Positions 7,899 through 15,470 of a stretch of DNA of 30,546 nucleotides are shown here, piece by piece; position 1 is the stretch's first letter, and the number at the start of each line of letters is the position of its first letter. The translations under genes were made by a program, and so were the position numbers. The DNA is from Clostridia bacterium (GTDB lineage Bacteria; Bacillota_A; Clostridia; UMGS1883; HGM11501). The notes under the pieces are model-generated. The model was not told the origin of the DNA. It saw only the letters and a program-made list of their open reading frames with translations, and did not search any database. The stretch is taken from the NCBI GenBank assembly GCA_017536285.1, contig JAFXHP010000021.1:1-30546 (forward strand). The letters are read 5' to 3'.

Positions 7899-10307
7899 TT
7901 ACTTCGCAACTATGTTTACAAGCTTTCCGGGAACAACTATAATTTTTACTATTGTTTTTCCCGAAAGAGCTTCAGCTACCTTAGCATCTGCTAAAGCAAC
8001 TTCCTTTATTGCATCCTCTGTTGCATCGGATGCCACCATAATTTTCGCCTTTATTTTTCCGCCCATCATAACTGCAAGCTCAATTTCATCGTCCACAGTT
8101 TTAGCCTCATCATAGGAAGGCCAATTTGTATCGGAAAGCACACCGCCGTAGGAAAGCATTTCCCAAAGTTCTTCCGTGATATGGGGAGCGAAAGGATTAA
8201 GAAGAGTAATAAGAGTTTTATACTCGCCGCGTGTTACGCTTCCCTTCTTATAAAAGTCATTAACAAGTGCCATTAATGCCGCAATAGCAGTATTGAACTT
8301 AATTTTTTCAATGTCGTCAGTAACCTTCTTGATGGTCTTATGCATATTACTTTCAAGATCTTTTGAATATTCGTCTCCGTCTGTTATCATTTCCCTTAAG
8401 TTCCAAACTCTGTCTAAGAACTTATGGCAGCCGGATAACCCCTGTGTTGACCAGGGTGTTGCCTGATCGAAAGCACCAATAAAGAGCTCGTAGGTTCTGA
8501 ATGCGTCCGCACCGTAGGTTTCAACCATCTCGTCGGGGTTTACAACATTTCCTCTGGACTTGGACATCTTTTCGCCGTTCTCACCTAAAATCATGCCGTG
8601 AGAGCTACGCTTTGCATAGGGTTCCTTTGTGGGAACTACACCTATATCATATAAGAATTTATGCCAGAATCTGGAATATAAAAGGTGAAGAGTTGTATGC
8701 TCCATACCGCCGTTATACCAGTCAACGGGCATCCAATAATCGAGAGCTTCCTTGGATGCAAGTGCTTCATCATTCTTGGGGTCGGTATAGCGGAGGAAGT
8801 ACCAGGAGGATCCTGCCCACTGAGGCATGGTATCTGTTTCTCTCTTGGCCGCCTTACCGCACTTGGGACAGGTTGTATTAACCCATTCTGTGCAGTTGTT
8901 AAGGGGTGATTCGCCGTTCTGACCGGGCTCAAACATTTCAATATCGGGAAGTGTAAGAGGAAGGTTTTCATAGGGAACGGGAACATATCCGCAACTTTCG
9001 CAGTGAACAATGGGAATAGGTTCGCCCCAGTATCTCTGACGTGAGAATACCCAGTCACGGAGCTTGAAGTTTACCTTTCTTACGCCAAGGCCTTCAGCCT
9101 CTAACCAGTCAATAATCTTTTTCTGTGCTTCCTTTACGGAAAGGCCTGTCAATATACCGGAATTTATCATTGTACCGGTTTCGACATCAGTGAATGCTTC
9201 CTTTGTAACATCGCAGTCTCCGTCGATTACCTGAATTATGGGAAGATCGAACTTCTTTGCAAAGTCAAAGTCTCTTGTATCGTGAGCGGGAACGGCCATA
9301 ATTGCTCCTGTTCCGTAGGTCATTAACACATAGTCACTTGTCCAGATGGGAATTTCCTTACCGTTTACGGGATTTACCGCCATAAGACCTGAAAGGGCAA
9401 CACCTGTCTTGTCCTTTGCAAGCTCGGTTCTTTCAAACTCTGACTTCTTGGCTGACTCTTCCTTATACGCCAGAACCTCATCATAGTTTGTGATTTTTTC
9501 CTTATATTTTTCGATAAACGGATGCTCAGGAGACACTACCATATATGTAGCACCGTAAAGTGTGTCGGGACGTGTGGTGTAAACGGTTAATGTATCCTCT
9601 GTTCCTGCAATCTTAAAGTTAACCTCTGCACCTTCGCTTCTTCCTATCCAGTTTATCTGCTGAGCCTTGATTCTCTCTGCATAGTCAAGACCTTCAAGGT
9701 CGGATAAAAGTCTGTCTGCATACTCTGTTATTTTAAGCATCCACTGGCTCTGCTGTTTCTGAATAACCTCACCGCCGCAACGCTCGCACTTGCCGCCGAC
9801 TACTTCTTCGTTGGCAAGACCGCACTTACAGCTTGTGCACCAGTTAATGGGCATTTCCTTTTTATAGGCAAGGCCTTTTTCAAACATTTTAAGAAAAATC
9901 CACTGGCTCCACTTATAGTAGCCGGGATCGGTGGTGTTTATCTCACGGCTCCAGTCAAAGGAGAAGCCGATGGACTTAAGCTGTCGCTTGAAGTTTTTAA
10001 TGTTCTGCTCCGTAACGATACGGGGATGAACATGGTTTTTTATTGCATAGTTTTCAGCAGGAAGACCGAATGCGTCCCAACCGATGGCAAAAAGCACATT
10101 TTCTCCGTCAAGTCTTCTCTTTCTCGCAACGCTGTCAAGAGCGGTGTAGGACCTGGGATGACCAACGTGAAGTCCCTGACCTGACGGATAGGGGAATTCT
10201 ACAAGAAGAAAGCTCTTTTTCTTGTCTTCGCCTGTTTTTGCAACAAAGCTTTCATGCTCGTCCCAGTATTCCTGCCATTTTTTGTCTATCTTCTTAAAAT
10301 CATACAT
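7899..10307 (-). CDS. leuS: Leucyl-tRNA synthetase
   Basis: The product is 802 residues, full length for the bacterial enzyme, from an ATG with AAAGGATG upstream. It charges tRNA-Leu. The class I signatures are present: HVGH at 47-50 and KMSKS at 580-584. Zinc-ribbon cysteines appear twice (CTSCKCG ... CERCGG and, later, CESCGY ... CPKCGK). The CP1 editing domain between them includes [12 protein letters not shown] and the [12 protein letters not shown] segment used to remove mischarged amino acids. Only 29 bp separate it from rsfS, so there is no room for a T-box leader and it depends on the operon promoter upstream of obg. No sign of damage. Confidence 0.97.
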   Translation of the reverse strand: MYDFKKIDKKWQEYWDEHESFVAKTGEDKKKSFLLVEFPYPSGQGLHVGHPRSYTALDSVARKRRLDGENVLFAIGWDAFGLPAENYAIKNHVHPRIVTEQNIKNFKRQLKSIGFSFDWSREINTTDPGYYKWSQWIFLKMFEKGLAYKKEMPINWCTSCKCGLANEEVVGGKCERCGGEVIQKQQSQWMLKITEYADRLLSDLEGLDYAERIKAQQINWIGRSEGAEVNFKIAGTEDTLTVYTTRPDTLYGATYMVVSPEHPFIEKYKEKITNYDEVLAYKEESAKKSEFERTELAKDKTGVALSGLMAVNPVNGKEIPIWTSDYVLMTYGTGAIMAVPAHDTRDFDFAKKFDLPIIQVIDGDCDVTKEAFTDVETGTMINSGILTGLSVKEAQKKIIDWLEAEGLGVRKVNFKLRDWVFSRQRYWGEPIPIVHCESCGYVPVPYENLPLTLPDIEMFEPGQNGESPLNNCTEWVNTTCPKCGKAAKRETDTMPQWAGSSWYFLRYTDPKNDEALASKEALDYWMPVDWYNGGMEHTTLHLLYSRFWHKFLYDIGVVPTKEPYAKRSSHGMILGENGEKMSKSRGNVVNPDEMVETYGADAFRTYELFIGAFDQATPWSTQGLSGCHKFLDRVWNLREMITDGDEYSKDLESNMHKTIKKVTDDIEKIKFNTAIAALMALVNDFYKKGSVTRGEYKTLITLLNPFAPHITEELWEMLSYGGVLSDTNWPSYDEAKTVDDEIELAVMMGGKIKAKIMVASDATEDAIKEVALADAKVAEALSGKTIVKIIVVPGKLVNIVAK

Positions 10308-10336
10308 ATTAATTCATCCTTTCTGATGTTGCTTTA

Positions 10337-10675
10337 TTAATTTTCGTCTTTAGGAGCATCCGCCCAGAGCCATTCCAGCGAATAAAACTGTCTTGCTTCC
10401 TCGCTGAATATATGAACTAAAACATCGCCATAGTCAAGAAGAATCCACTTAGCACTGTCATAGCCTTCAACACGTAAGGGATCTATTCCCTTTTCGCCCA
10501 GTCCCTCTTCCACATAATCCGAAAGAGCTTTTATGTGAGGATTCGATGTACCCGACGCAATTACAAATGCATCGGTTACACTTGAAATATCCGTAAGGTC
10601 AAGTACTGTAACGTCAATTCCTTTTTTATCCTCAAGTATGCTTTTTATTAAAGCTGTTTTTTCCTTGGTTTCCAT
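10337..10675 (-). CDS. rsfS: Ribosomal silencing factor RsfS
   Basis: The 112-residue protein has the full RsfS/Iojap domain. Recognisable segments are VTVLDLTDISSVTDAFVIASG, HIKALSDYVEE and the C-terminal WILLDYGDVLVHIF. RsfS binds ribosomal protein uL14 on the large subunit and blocks subunit joining when nutrients fall. The start ATG overlaps the nadD-yqeK stop codon (TAATG), so translation is coupled. The order yqeK-rsfS is conserved in Firmicutes. Confidence 0.95.
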   Translation of the reverse strand: METKEKTALIKSILEDKKGIDVTVLDLTDISSVTDAFVIASGTSNPHIKALSDYVEEGLGEKGIDPLRVEGYDSAKWILLDYGDVLVHIFSEEARQFYSLEWLWADAPKDEN

Positions 10676-11802
10676 TAATTTTTTCCTTTCGCTAAAACAT
10701 AGTCTCTTGCCTTAAGGGTATCGGGATGTATGAAGGAGCCCTTCATTTTTGTATATGAAATAGTTGCATCCATCGATGCGACAAGTGCCTTGTCAATATC
10801 ATCATACATAAGCTTCCTTATTTCCGAAAGCCCCGGGAAATCCTTACGCCCCGGCTCTGTCATATCGGAAACAAAAATAATCTTAGAAAGCAACGTCATA
10901 TCCTCGCATCCCGTCGAGTGGTTATATATGGCATCAAAAATCTCGCTGTCTGTCACGCCATATTCCTCTTTTGCAATATAAGCACCCACATAGGAGTGGA
11001 TAATTGCAGGAGCTTTTCTGTCGTTTTCCGTCAAGCTGATTTTATACTTATCGCAAAGAGCAAAAAGTTCATCCTCCGAAAAGTTCTTGGCCGAGTCGTG
11101 AAGTAATCCCGCCAGATACGCCTTATCAACGTTTGCCCCGTAATGCCTTGCAAGAGATGCGGCAGTATCGGCAACACCAAGTGTGTGGCGAAACCTTGAT
11201 TCTTTCAGTGTTCCCTTAAGCTTTTTAATTATTGCACCGTACCTTGCCCCGTAAAGCCCTTTTTCTTTTATATAGGACAGCACCTTTTCATTTACCTTAC
11301 TTCCCATATCCCCGCCGTTTTTAATTTTTTCTCTTATTTCGGTGGAAGAAATTTCAATGGGCGGAATTTTTATTTCCTTAAAAGGAGGTTTAATTTCTCC
11401 TCCGTCCCTTGTAAAAACAACGAAATGACACTTAGAAAGAAGTTCTTCCCACTTATACCAAGTGGTAAACTTTTCATACTGGTCATCACCGATTATGAAG
11501 TAAAGCTCATCGTAAGGATAACGCTTCTTAAATTCCTCTACAGTTTCAAAGCTGTAGCATTTGGTTTCTTTTTTTATTTCAAAATTTGAAACAGAAAGCT
11601 TTTCTTCACCCTCCAGTGCAAGGCACACCATATTATAGCGGTCCTCATTGGATGCTGTAAGTCCGGCCTTATGCGGACTTATCCCAGACGGGATGAAAAT
11701 AACCTCGTCGAGGGAAAGTCTTGAAATTGCTGTTTTTGCAATTTCAACATGCCCTTTATGAATCGGGTCAAAGCTTCCGCCGAAAAGAGCAATACGCCTC
11801 AT
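10675..11802 (-). CDS. nadD: Fused nicotinate-nucleotide adenylyltransferase and YqeK HD-domain phosphohydrolase
   Basis: This single 375-residue frame joins two enzymes that are separate neighbours in Bacillus. Residues 1-185 are NadD: GGSFDPIHKGH (8-18) binds ATP, ISSTEIR (151-157) is the C-terminal nucleotidyltransferase motif, and the product is deamido-NAD. Residues about 188-375 are YqeK, an HD-superfamily hydrolase of diadenosine tetraphosphate in its characterised members: H206, HD at 235-236, IHSYVG, and YNHSTG near 293. Both active sites look intact. The gene overlaps yhbY by 4 bp (ATGA) and shares its stop with the rsfS start. NadD-YqeK fusions are known in Clostridia. Confidence 0.93.
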   Translation of the reverse strand: MRRIALFGGSFDPIHKGHVEIAKTAISRLSLDEVIFIPSGISPHKAGLTASNEDRYNMVCLALEGEEKLSVSNFEIKKETKCYSFETVEEFKKRYPYDELYFIIGDDQYEKFTTWYKWEELLSKCHFVVFTRDGGEIKPPFKEIKIPPIEISSTEIREKIKNGGDMGSKVNEKVLSYIKEKGLYGARYGAIIKKLKGTLKESRFRHTLGVADTAASLARHYGANVDKAYLAGLLHDSAKNFSEDELFALCDKYKISLTENDRKAPAIIHSYVGAYIAKEEYGVTDSEIFDAIYNHSTGCEDMTLLSKIIFVSDMTEPGRKDFPGLSEIRKLMYDDIDKALVASMDATISYTKMKGSFIHPDTLKARDYVLAKGKN

Positions 11803-12092
11803 TTAAGATATTTCCTCTTTTCCTTTTCCCTGTGGGCACGGAAGAGCACAAACACACGACCTATACACTGAACGATGTTGGAAGCCGTTGCTGCCGCAAC
11901 TGTTACCGCCGCACTTTTTGTGGGAAGGTCTGCGTTTTCAAGAATTTTTATCTTGATTAGCTCGTTTGCTTCCAATGCTTCCGATAAGCTTTTGCAAAGA
12001 GCATCTGTTATTCCGCCTTTACCAATCTGATAATTCGCCTGTAGCTTATTTGCTTCGCCTCTTAAATAGGCTCTTTCTTTACTTGTTAACAA
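11799..12092 (-). CDS. yhbY: YhbY/YqeI-family ribosome-assembly RNA-binding protein
   Basis: The 97-residue protein is a single CRM (YhbY) domain. IGKGGITDALCKSLSEALEA is the GxxG-type RNA-binding loop region, followed by ELIKIKIL and IVQCIGRVFVLFR. Members act in large-subunit assembly. The start is a TTG at 12092: MLTSKERAYLRG matches the family's usual N-terminus, and AAGGA lies about 10 nt upstream inside the end of obg. Only 5 bp separate it from obg, and it overlaps nadD by 4 bp. Confidence 0.92.
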   Translation of the reverse strand: MLTSKERAYLRGEANKLQANYQIGKGGITDALCKSLSEALEANELIKIKILENADLPTKSAAVTVAAATASNIVQCIGRVFVLFRAHREKEKRKYLK

Positions 12093-12097
12093 AAAAA

Positions 12098-13369
12098 TCA
12101 GTCCTTATACTCAAATTCAATATCAATTACGCAAACCGTGTCACCCTCACGGCATCCTGCTTCCACCAAAGCATCAATTATGCCACGCTTACGGAGGGTT
12201 CTCTGGAAATATGCCACGGATTCGTCGTTTTCAAAGTTTACGCTGCCGACTAACCTTTCAACGAAGGGGCCGTCCACAAAATAAACTCCGTTCTCAAAAG
12301 TAATTTCAAACTCATCGGAGGTCTCCGTTTCAAGATCGTAGGCAATTTCCGATTCAAACACAGGTATGGGAGGCAGGGTTTTAAGCTGACTCTCCACATA
12401 GTTAAGAAGCGGCGTTAATCCCTGATGCGTTGCCGCAGAAATTAAGAAGCAAGGAATGTCACGCTCCTTCAGGTAGTTAAGAAACTCATCCTTCATTTCC
12501 TCGTCATACACAATATCCGATTTATTGGCCGCCACAACCTGAGGAAGTGCGGCAAGATTTGAATTATATGCCAAAAGTTCTTCGTTTATCTTTTCAAAAT
12601 CCTCGATGGGATTTCTGCCTTCGCTTCCCGACACATCCACAACGTGAATTATTATTCTCGTTCTTTCAATGTGGCGTAAAAAGTCGTGACCGAGACCGAG
12701 ACCTTCTGATGCACCCTCGATAATACCGGGAATGTCGGCCAGCACAAAGCTTCTTCCCTCGCCCATGAACACAACTCCTAAATTGGGCTGAAGTGTGGTA
12801 AAGTGATAGTTGGCAATTTTAGGCTGTGCTTTGGTGACGCAGGATAAAATTGTGCTCTTTCCCACATTCGGGAAGCCCACAAGGCCAACGTCTGCTATCA
12901 TTTTAAGCTCCAGCGTTACGGTCTGTTCCCTGGTTTTTATTCCGCTTTTCGCAAACTGAGGTGCCTGGCGCACGGGGGTTGCAAAATGCTGATTTCCGAA
13001 TCCGCCGTTACCGCCCTTTGCCACAACAACTCTCTTATTTTCGCCCGTCATATCGGCAAGCACTTTTCCGGTTTCCTTGTCACGGATGAGTGTTCCTTCG
13101 GGAACGCCGATTAAAAGATCCGCACCGCTTTTACCGAAACACTTTTTCGCCTTTCCGTCCTCGCCGTTTTCTGCAAAATATTTTCTTTTAAATTTAAAAT
13201 CCGCCAAAGTATTAACCTCAGGATCAATTACAAAAACAATGTCGCCGCCCTTGCCGCCGTCACCGCCGTCGGGTCCGCCGGCAGGCACATAAATTTCACG
13301 TCTGAAAGACACAAGGCCGTTTCCGCCGTTACCTGCTTTTATTAAAATTTCCGCCTTATCTGCGAACAC
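12098..13369 (-). CDS. obg: Obg family GTPase
   Basis: The product is 423 residues when started at the GTG at 13369, which has GAGAGGAG at the right distance and gives the usual FADKAEILIKAG start. A TTG 18 nt upstream lies on the ribosome site. Three domains are seen: the glycine-rich Obg fold (residues 1-158), the GTPase domain (G1 GFPNVGKST near 165, DIPGIIEGA, ANKSD), and a C-terminal OCT domain (from about 345). Obg is an essential GTPase tied to large-subunit maturation and the stress response. It is the first gene of a nine-gene operon with its own consensus promoter. Confidence 0.97.
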   Translation of the reverse strand: MFADKAEILIKAGNGGNGLVSFRREIYVPAGGPDGGDGGKGGDIVFVIDPEVNTLADFKFKRKYFAENGEDGKAKKCFGKSGADLLIGVPEGTLIRDKETGKVLADMTGENKRVVVAKGGNGGFGNQHFATPVRQAPQFAKSGIKTREQTVTLELKMIADVGLVGFPNVGKSTILSCVTKAQPKIANYHFTTLQPNLGVVFMGEGRSFVLADIPGIIEGASEGLGLGHDFLRHIERTRIIIHVVDVSGSEGRNPIEDFEKINEELLAYNSNLAALPQVVAANKSDIVYDEEMKDEFLNYLKERDIPCFLISAATHQGLTPLLNYVESQLKTLPPIPVFESEIAYDLETETSDEFEITFENGVYFVDGPFVERLVGSVNFENDESVAYFQRTLRKRGIIDALVEAGCREGDTVCVIDIEFEYKD

Positions 13370-13407
13370 GTTAAGCGCTCCTCTCAAAAATATACTATAT
13401 CTATATT

Positions 13408-13436
13408 ATTTTATATTAAAATAGCGTTTTAGTCAA
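13408..13436 (-). promoter_or_regulatory. Sigma-A promoter of the obg operon
   Basis: On the minus strand TTGACT (13431-13436) and TAAAAT (13408-13413) are 17 bp apart. The predicted start is near 13401, 20 nt before the obg ribosome site. It is back to back with the mgtE promoter. Confidence 0.8.
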
Positions 13437-13481
13437 GTAAAACAAGCATATTTTCCGCTATTTTTGTGTAAAATATCATTA

Positions 13482-13510
13482 TTGACTAATCAAATCATGA
13501 GTGCTATAAT
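13482..13510 (+). promoter_or_regulatory. Sigma-A promoter of mgtE and its leader
   Basis: TTGACT (13482-13487) and TATAAT (13505-13510) with a 17-bp spacer form a near-consensus promoter. The start falls near 13517, which gives a leader of about 155 nt before the mgtE ATG at 13672. Confidence 0.88.
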
Positions 13511-13538
13511 GAAATTAATAAAAGACGGAGGTGTTTTC

Positions 13539-13619
13539 ATGGACGCGGACAGTAGTCGATTATGCATTTTTATTAAAATATCGTACGGTCGGTTAGCGTC
13601 CGGAAACGGCAGATTTTAG
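13539..13619 (+). CDS. 26-codon upstream ORF in the mgtE leader (candidate leader peptide)
   Basis: ATG at 13539 follows an ideal GGAGGTG site (spacing about 6). The frame reads MDADSSR, then a hydrophobic middle, and ends in GNGRF with TAG at 13617-13619. The stop lies in the loop of a GGCAG/CTGCC hairpin just before the terminator-like stem that covers the mgtE ribosome site. The acidic start (two Asp in the first four codons) recalls the MgtL leader peptide of enterobacteria, where acidic residues destabilise the ribosome at low Mg2+. That parallel is inference. It might instead be a chance ORF within a metal riboswitch. Confidence 0.5.
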   Translation: MDADSSRLCIFIKISYGRLASGNGRF

Positions 13620-13671
13620 GCTGCCTGTCTTTCGTTACGCTTTTTCGCCTGTGCGGAAAGGCGGTTTTTTT
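13541..13671 (+). promoter_or_regulatory. Structured mgtE leader with SD-sequestering terminator
   Basis: Four helices can be drawn: GGACGC (13541-13546) with GCGTCC (13596-13601), CGAT with ATCG inside it, GGCAG (13608-13612) with CTGCC (13621-13625), and CGCCT (13646-13650) with AGGCG (13659-13663) followed by T7. The last is a terminator whose 3' arm is also the mgtE ribosome site (AAAGGCGG), and its T-run ends at the ATG. An alternative CCG-GAAA-CGG hairpin overlaps the first helix, so exclusive folds are possible. I do not recognise an M-box or other named riboswitch. Confidence 0.65.
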
Positions 13672-15051
13672 ATGTTTGAAACAGAAATCATTGAAACCTT
13701 GCCCTCTCTTCTTGCGGAAAGAAAAATTTCGGAAATAAAGGAAATTTTAAAAGAGTATAACGAGGTTGATATTGCAGAAATTCTCGCAGAATTGAAGGAA
13801 GAAGATGCGGTTAAAATTTTCCGCATTATCCCAAAGGAGCCGGCAGCGGAGGTTTTCGCCTCCATGGATTCGGATTTACAGGAAAGTGTAATTTCCGCAA
13901 TCACCGACAGGGAGCTTCACAATATTTTAAACGAGCTTTTTGTCGACGACACGGTGGATTTGCTTGAAGAAATGCCCGCCAATATGGTGAGCAGAATCCT
14001 AAAGCACACCGATGCAGAAACCCGAAAGGCAATAAATCAGCTTCTCCGCTATCCGGAGGATTCGGCAGGAAGCTTAATGAACACCGAATTTATTGACCTC
14101 AAAAAGGAAATGACCGTTAAGGGTGCACTTGTGCACATAAGACGTTTCGGCGATTCGGTGGAGGATATTTCCTCCTTTTATGTAACAGAGCGTGACAGAG
14201 TTTTGCTTGGTACACTGTCACTTAAGGACATCATCCTTGCAAGCGAAGATACCTTAATCGGCGACATTATGGACGAAAGAGTTGTGTTTTGTCACACCGG
14301 CGATGACAAGGAAGAAGTTGCCGCAATGTTTACAAAGTACGGTCTGCTTGCCATGCCCGTGGTTGATACGGAAAACAGAATTGTCGGTATCATCACGGTT
14401 GACGATGCTGTAACAGTTATTGAAGAAGAAGTAACGGAAGACTTTGAAATTATGGCAGCGGTTACACCTTCCGAGGATTCCTACCTTAAAACAGGTGTAT
14501 TCCGTCATTTTGCAAACCGCATCCCCTGGCTTATGATACTTATGCTTTCTGCGGCTATCACGGGAGCAATTATCGATTCTTTTGAGGCCAAGCTGTCGTC
14601 CCTGGGATTTCTCATAGGCTTTATCCCCATGCTGATGAACACAGGCGGTAACTGCGGTTCTCAGACCTCAATTCTAATTATCCGCTGTCTTGCTCTCGGC
14701 GAACTTAAGGGAATTGATGTTCTTAAAGCCTGGTTTAAGGAAATAAGAATTTCCCTGCTTTGCGGAATTGCCCTTTCATTAGTTAATTTTATAAGAATTT
14801 TCATTATGAAATATTATTTCGGCGGAGGCGAATTTGCCCTTAATCAGGTTATTGATATGGCTCTTGCCGTAAGTATCAGCCTTTTCATCACGGTAATTTT
14901 CGCAAAATCCATAGGTTGTCTCCTTCCCATAGGTGCTAAAAAACTGGGTTTTGACCCTGCGATTATGGCCTCTCCCTTCATCACTACAATCGTTGATTCA
15001 CTTTCCCTTTTAATTTATTTCAATGTTGCTCAAATAATTTTTAATGTATAA
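13672..15051 (+). CDS. mgtE: Magnesium transporter MgtE
   Basis: The 459-residue protein has the complete MgtE plan: an N-terminal superhelical domain (about 20-125), a CBS pair (about 135-255) that senses cytosolic Mg2+, and five membrane helices (about 285-459). The pore signature MNTGGNCGSQT is at 322-332. Acidic residues in the last part (D428 and D442) fit the ion site of characterised MgtE. The start at 13672 is chosen because AAAGGCGG lies 7 nt upstream; a GTG at 13651 has no ribosome site. It mediates Mg2+ entry and is divergent from obg. The leader strongly suggests post-initiation control. Confidence 0.95.
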   Translation: MFETEIIETLPSLLAERKISEIKEILKEYNEVDIAEILAELKEEDAVKIFRIIPKEPAAEVFASMDSDLQESVISAITDRELHNILNELFVDDTVDLLEEMPANMVSRILKHTDAETRKAINQLLRYPEDSAGSLMNTEFIDLKKEMTVKGALVHIRRFGDSVEDISSFYVTERDRVLLGTLSLKDIILASEDTLIGDIMDERVVFCHTGDDKEEVAAMFTKYGLLAMPVVDTENRIVGIITVDDAVTVIEEEVTEDFEIMAAVTPSEDSYLKTGVFRHFANRIPWLMILMLSAAITGAIIDSFEAKLSSLGFLIGFIPMLMNTGGNCGSQTSILIIRCLALGELKGIDVLKAWFKEIRISLLCGIALSLVNFIRIFIMKYYFGGGEFALNQVIDMALAVSISLFITVIFAKSIGCLLPIGAKKLGFDPAIMASPFITTIVDSLSLLIYFNVAQIIFNV

Positions 15052-15104
15052 TGCATAATTTGTCCGCAGAACGGCTATACTTAACTCTGTAAGGAGTGAT
15101 TAAT

Positions 15105-15329
15105 ATGATGATAGCGGACATAATTGCATTGGTGCTGGTTATTGTAGGTGCCGTAAACTGGGGTTCTATCGGTCTTTTCGGAGTCGATCTTGTAGCCACT
15201 CTTTTCGGTGGCCAGATGGCTTTACTCAGCAGAATTATTTATTCCCTTGTGGGACTTGCAGGCATCTGGTGTATTACCCTTCTGTTCAAAGAGCGTGGGG
15301 TTATATCCGACGATAAACCACTAGACTGA
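15105..15329 (+). CDS. DUF378 small membrane protein
   Basis: The 74-residue product starts at the ATG at 15105, 8 nt after AAGGAG. It has two membrane helices (about 3-24 and 40-62), with the family signature VGAVNWGSIGLFGVDLV between and within them. DUF378 proteins are widespread and have no assigned role. It follows mgtE by 53 bp, may be read through from it, and ends at a strong terminator. Confidence 0.88.
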   Translation: MMIADIIALVLVIVGAVNWGSIGLFGVDLVATLFGGQMALLSRIIYSLVGLAGIWCITLLFKERGVISDDKPLD

Positions 15330-15336
15330 AAGCATC

Positions 15337-15368
15337 AAACCGACAGAACGAGGATTCTGCCGGTTTTT
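15337..15368 (+). terminator. Rho-independent terminator after the DUF378 gene
   Basis: AAACCGACAGAA (15337-15348) pairs with TTCTGCCGGTTT (15355-15366), one A-C mismatch, followed by more T. It ends the mgtE-DUF378 unit and insulates the next gene. Confidence 0.85.
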
Positions 15369-15402
15369 TGTTTTTCAGAAACCCCAAGCATTAATTTGCT
15401 TA

Positions 15403-15431
15403 TTTACATTCCTCTGATATGATGTTATAAT
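15403..15431 (+). promoter_or_regulatory. Sigma-A promoter of the TrkA-RyR gene
   Basis: TTTACA (15403-15408) and TATAAT (15426-15431) are 17 bp apart. The start near 15438 coincides with an upstream in-frame ATG, which rules that ATG out and supports the start at 15471. Confidence 0.8.
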
Positions 15432-15470
15432 GTCCATATGAATACTTGGTATTTCACGGAGGGAATTTTT

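Noticed and set aside
8501..9058. Overlapping frames within leuS (126, 138 and 74 residues)
   Set aside because: Shadow frames of a conserved gene without ribosome sites or recognisable domains.
10308..10336. T-box leader for leuS
   Set aside because: Only 29 bp lie between rsfS and leuS, with just a ribosome site.
13511..13671. M-box or yybP-ykoY riboswitch in front of mgtE
   Set aside because: The conserved M-box core and the GGGGAGUAG / CCGGUCAACA pieces of yybP-ykoY are not present; only a loose AGUAG-like similarity.
15438..15470. Upstream ATG extending the TrkA-RyR protein by 11 residues
   Set aside because: It falls on the predicted transcription start and has no ribosome site; the ATG at 15471 has GGAGGGA.
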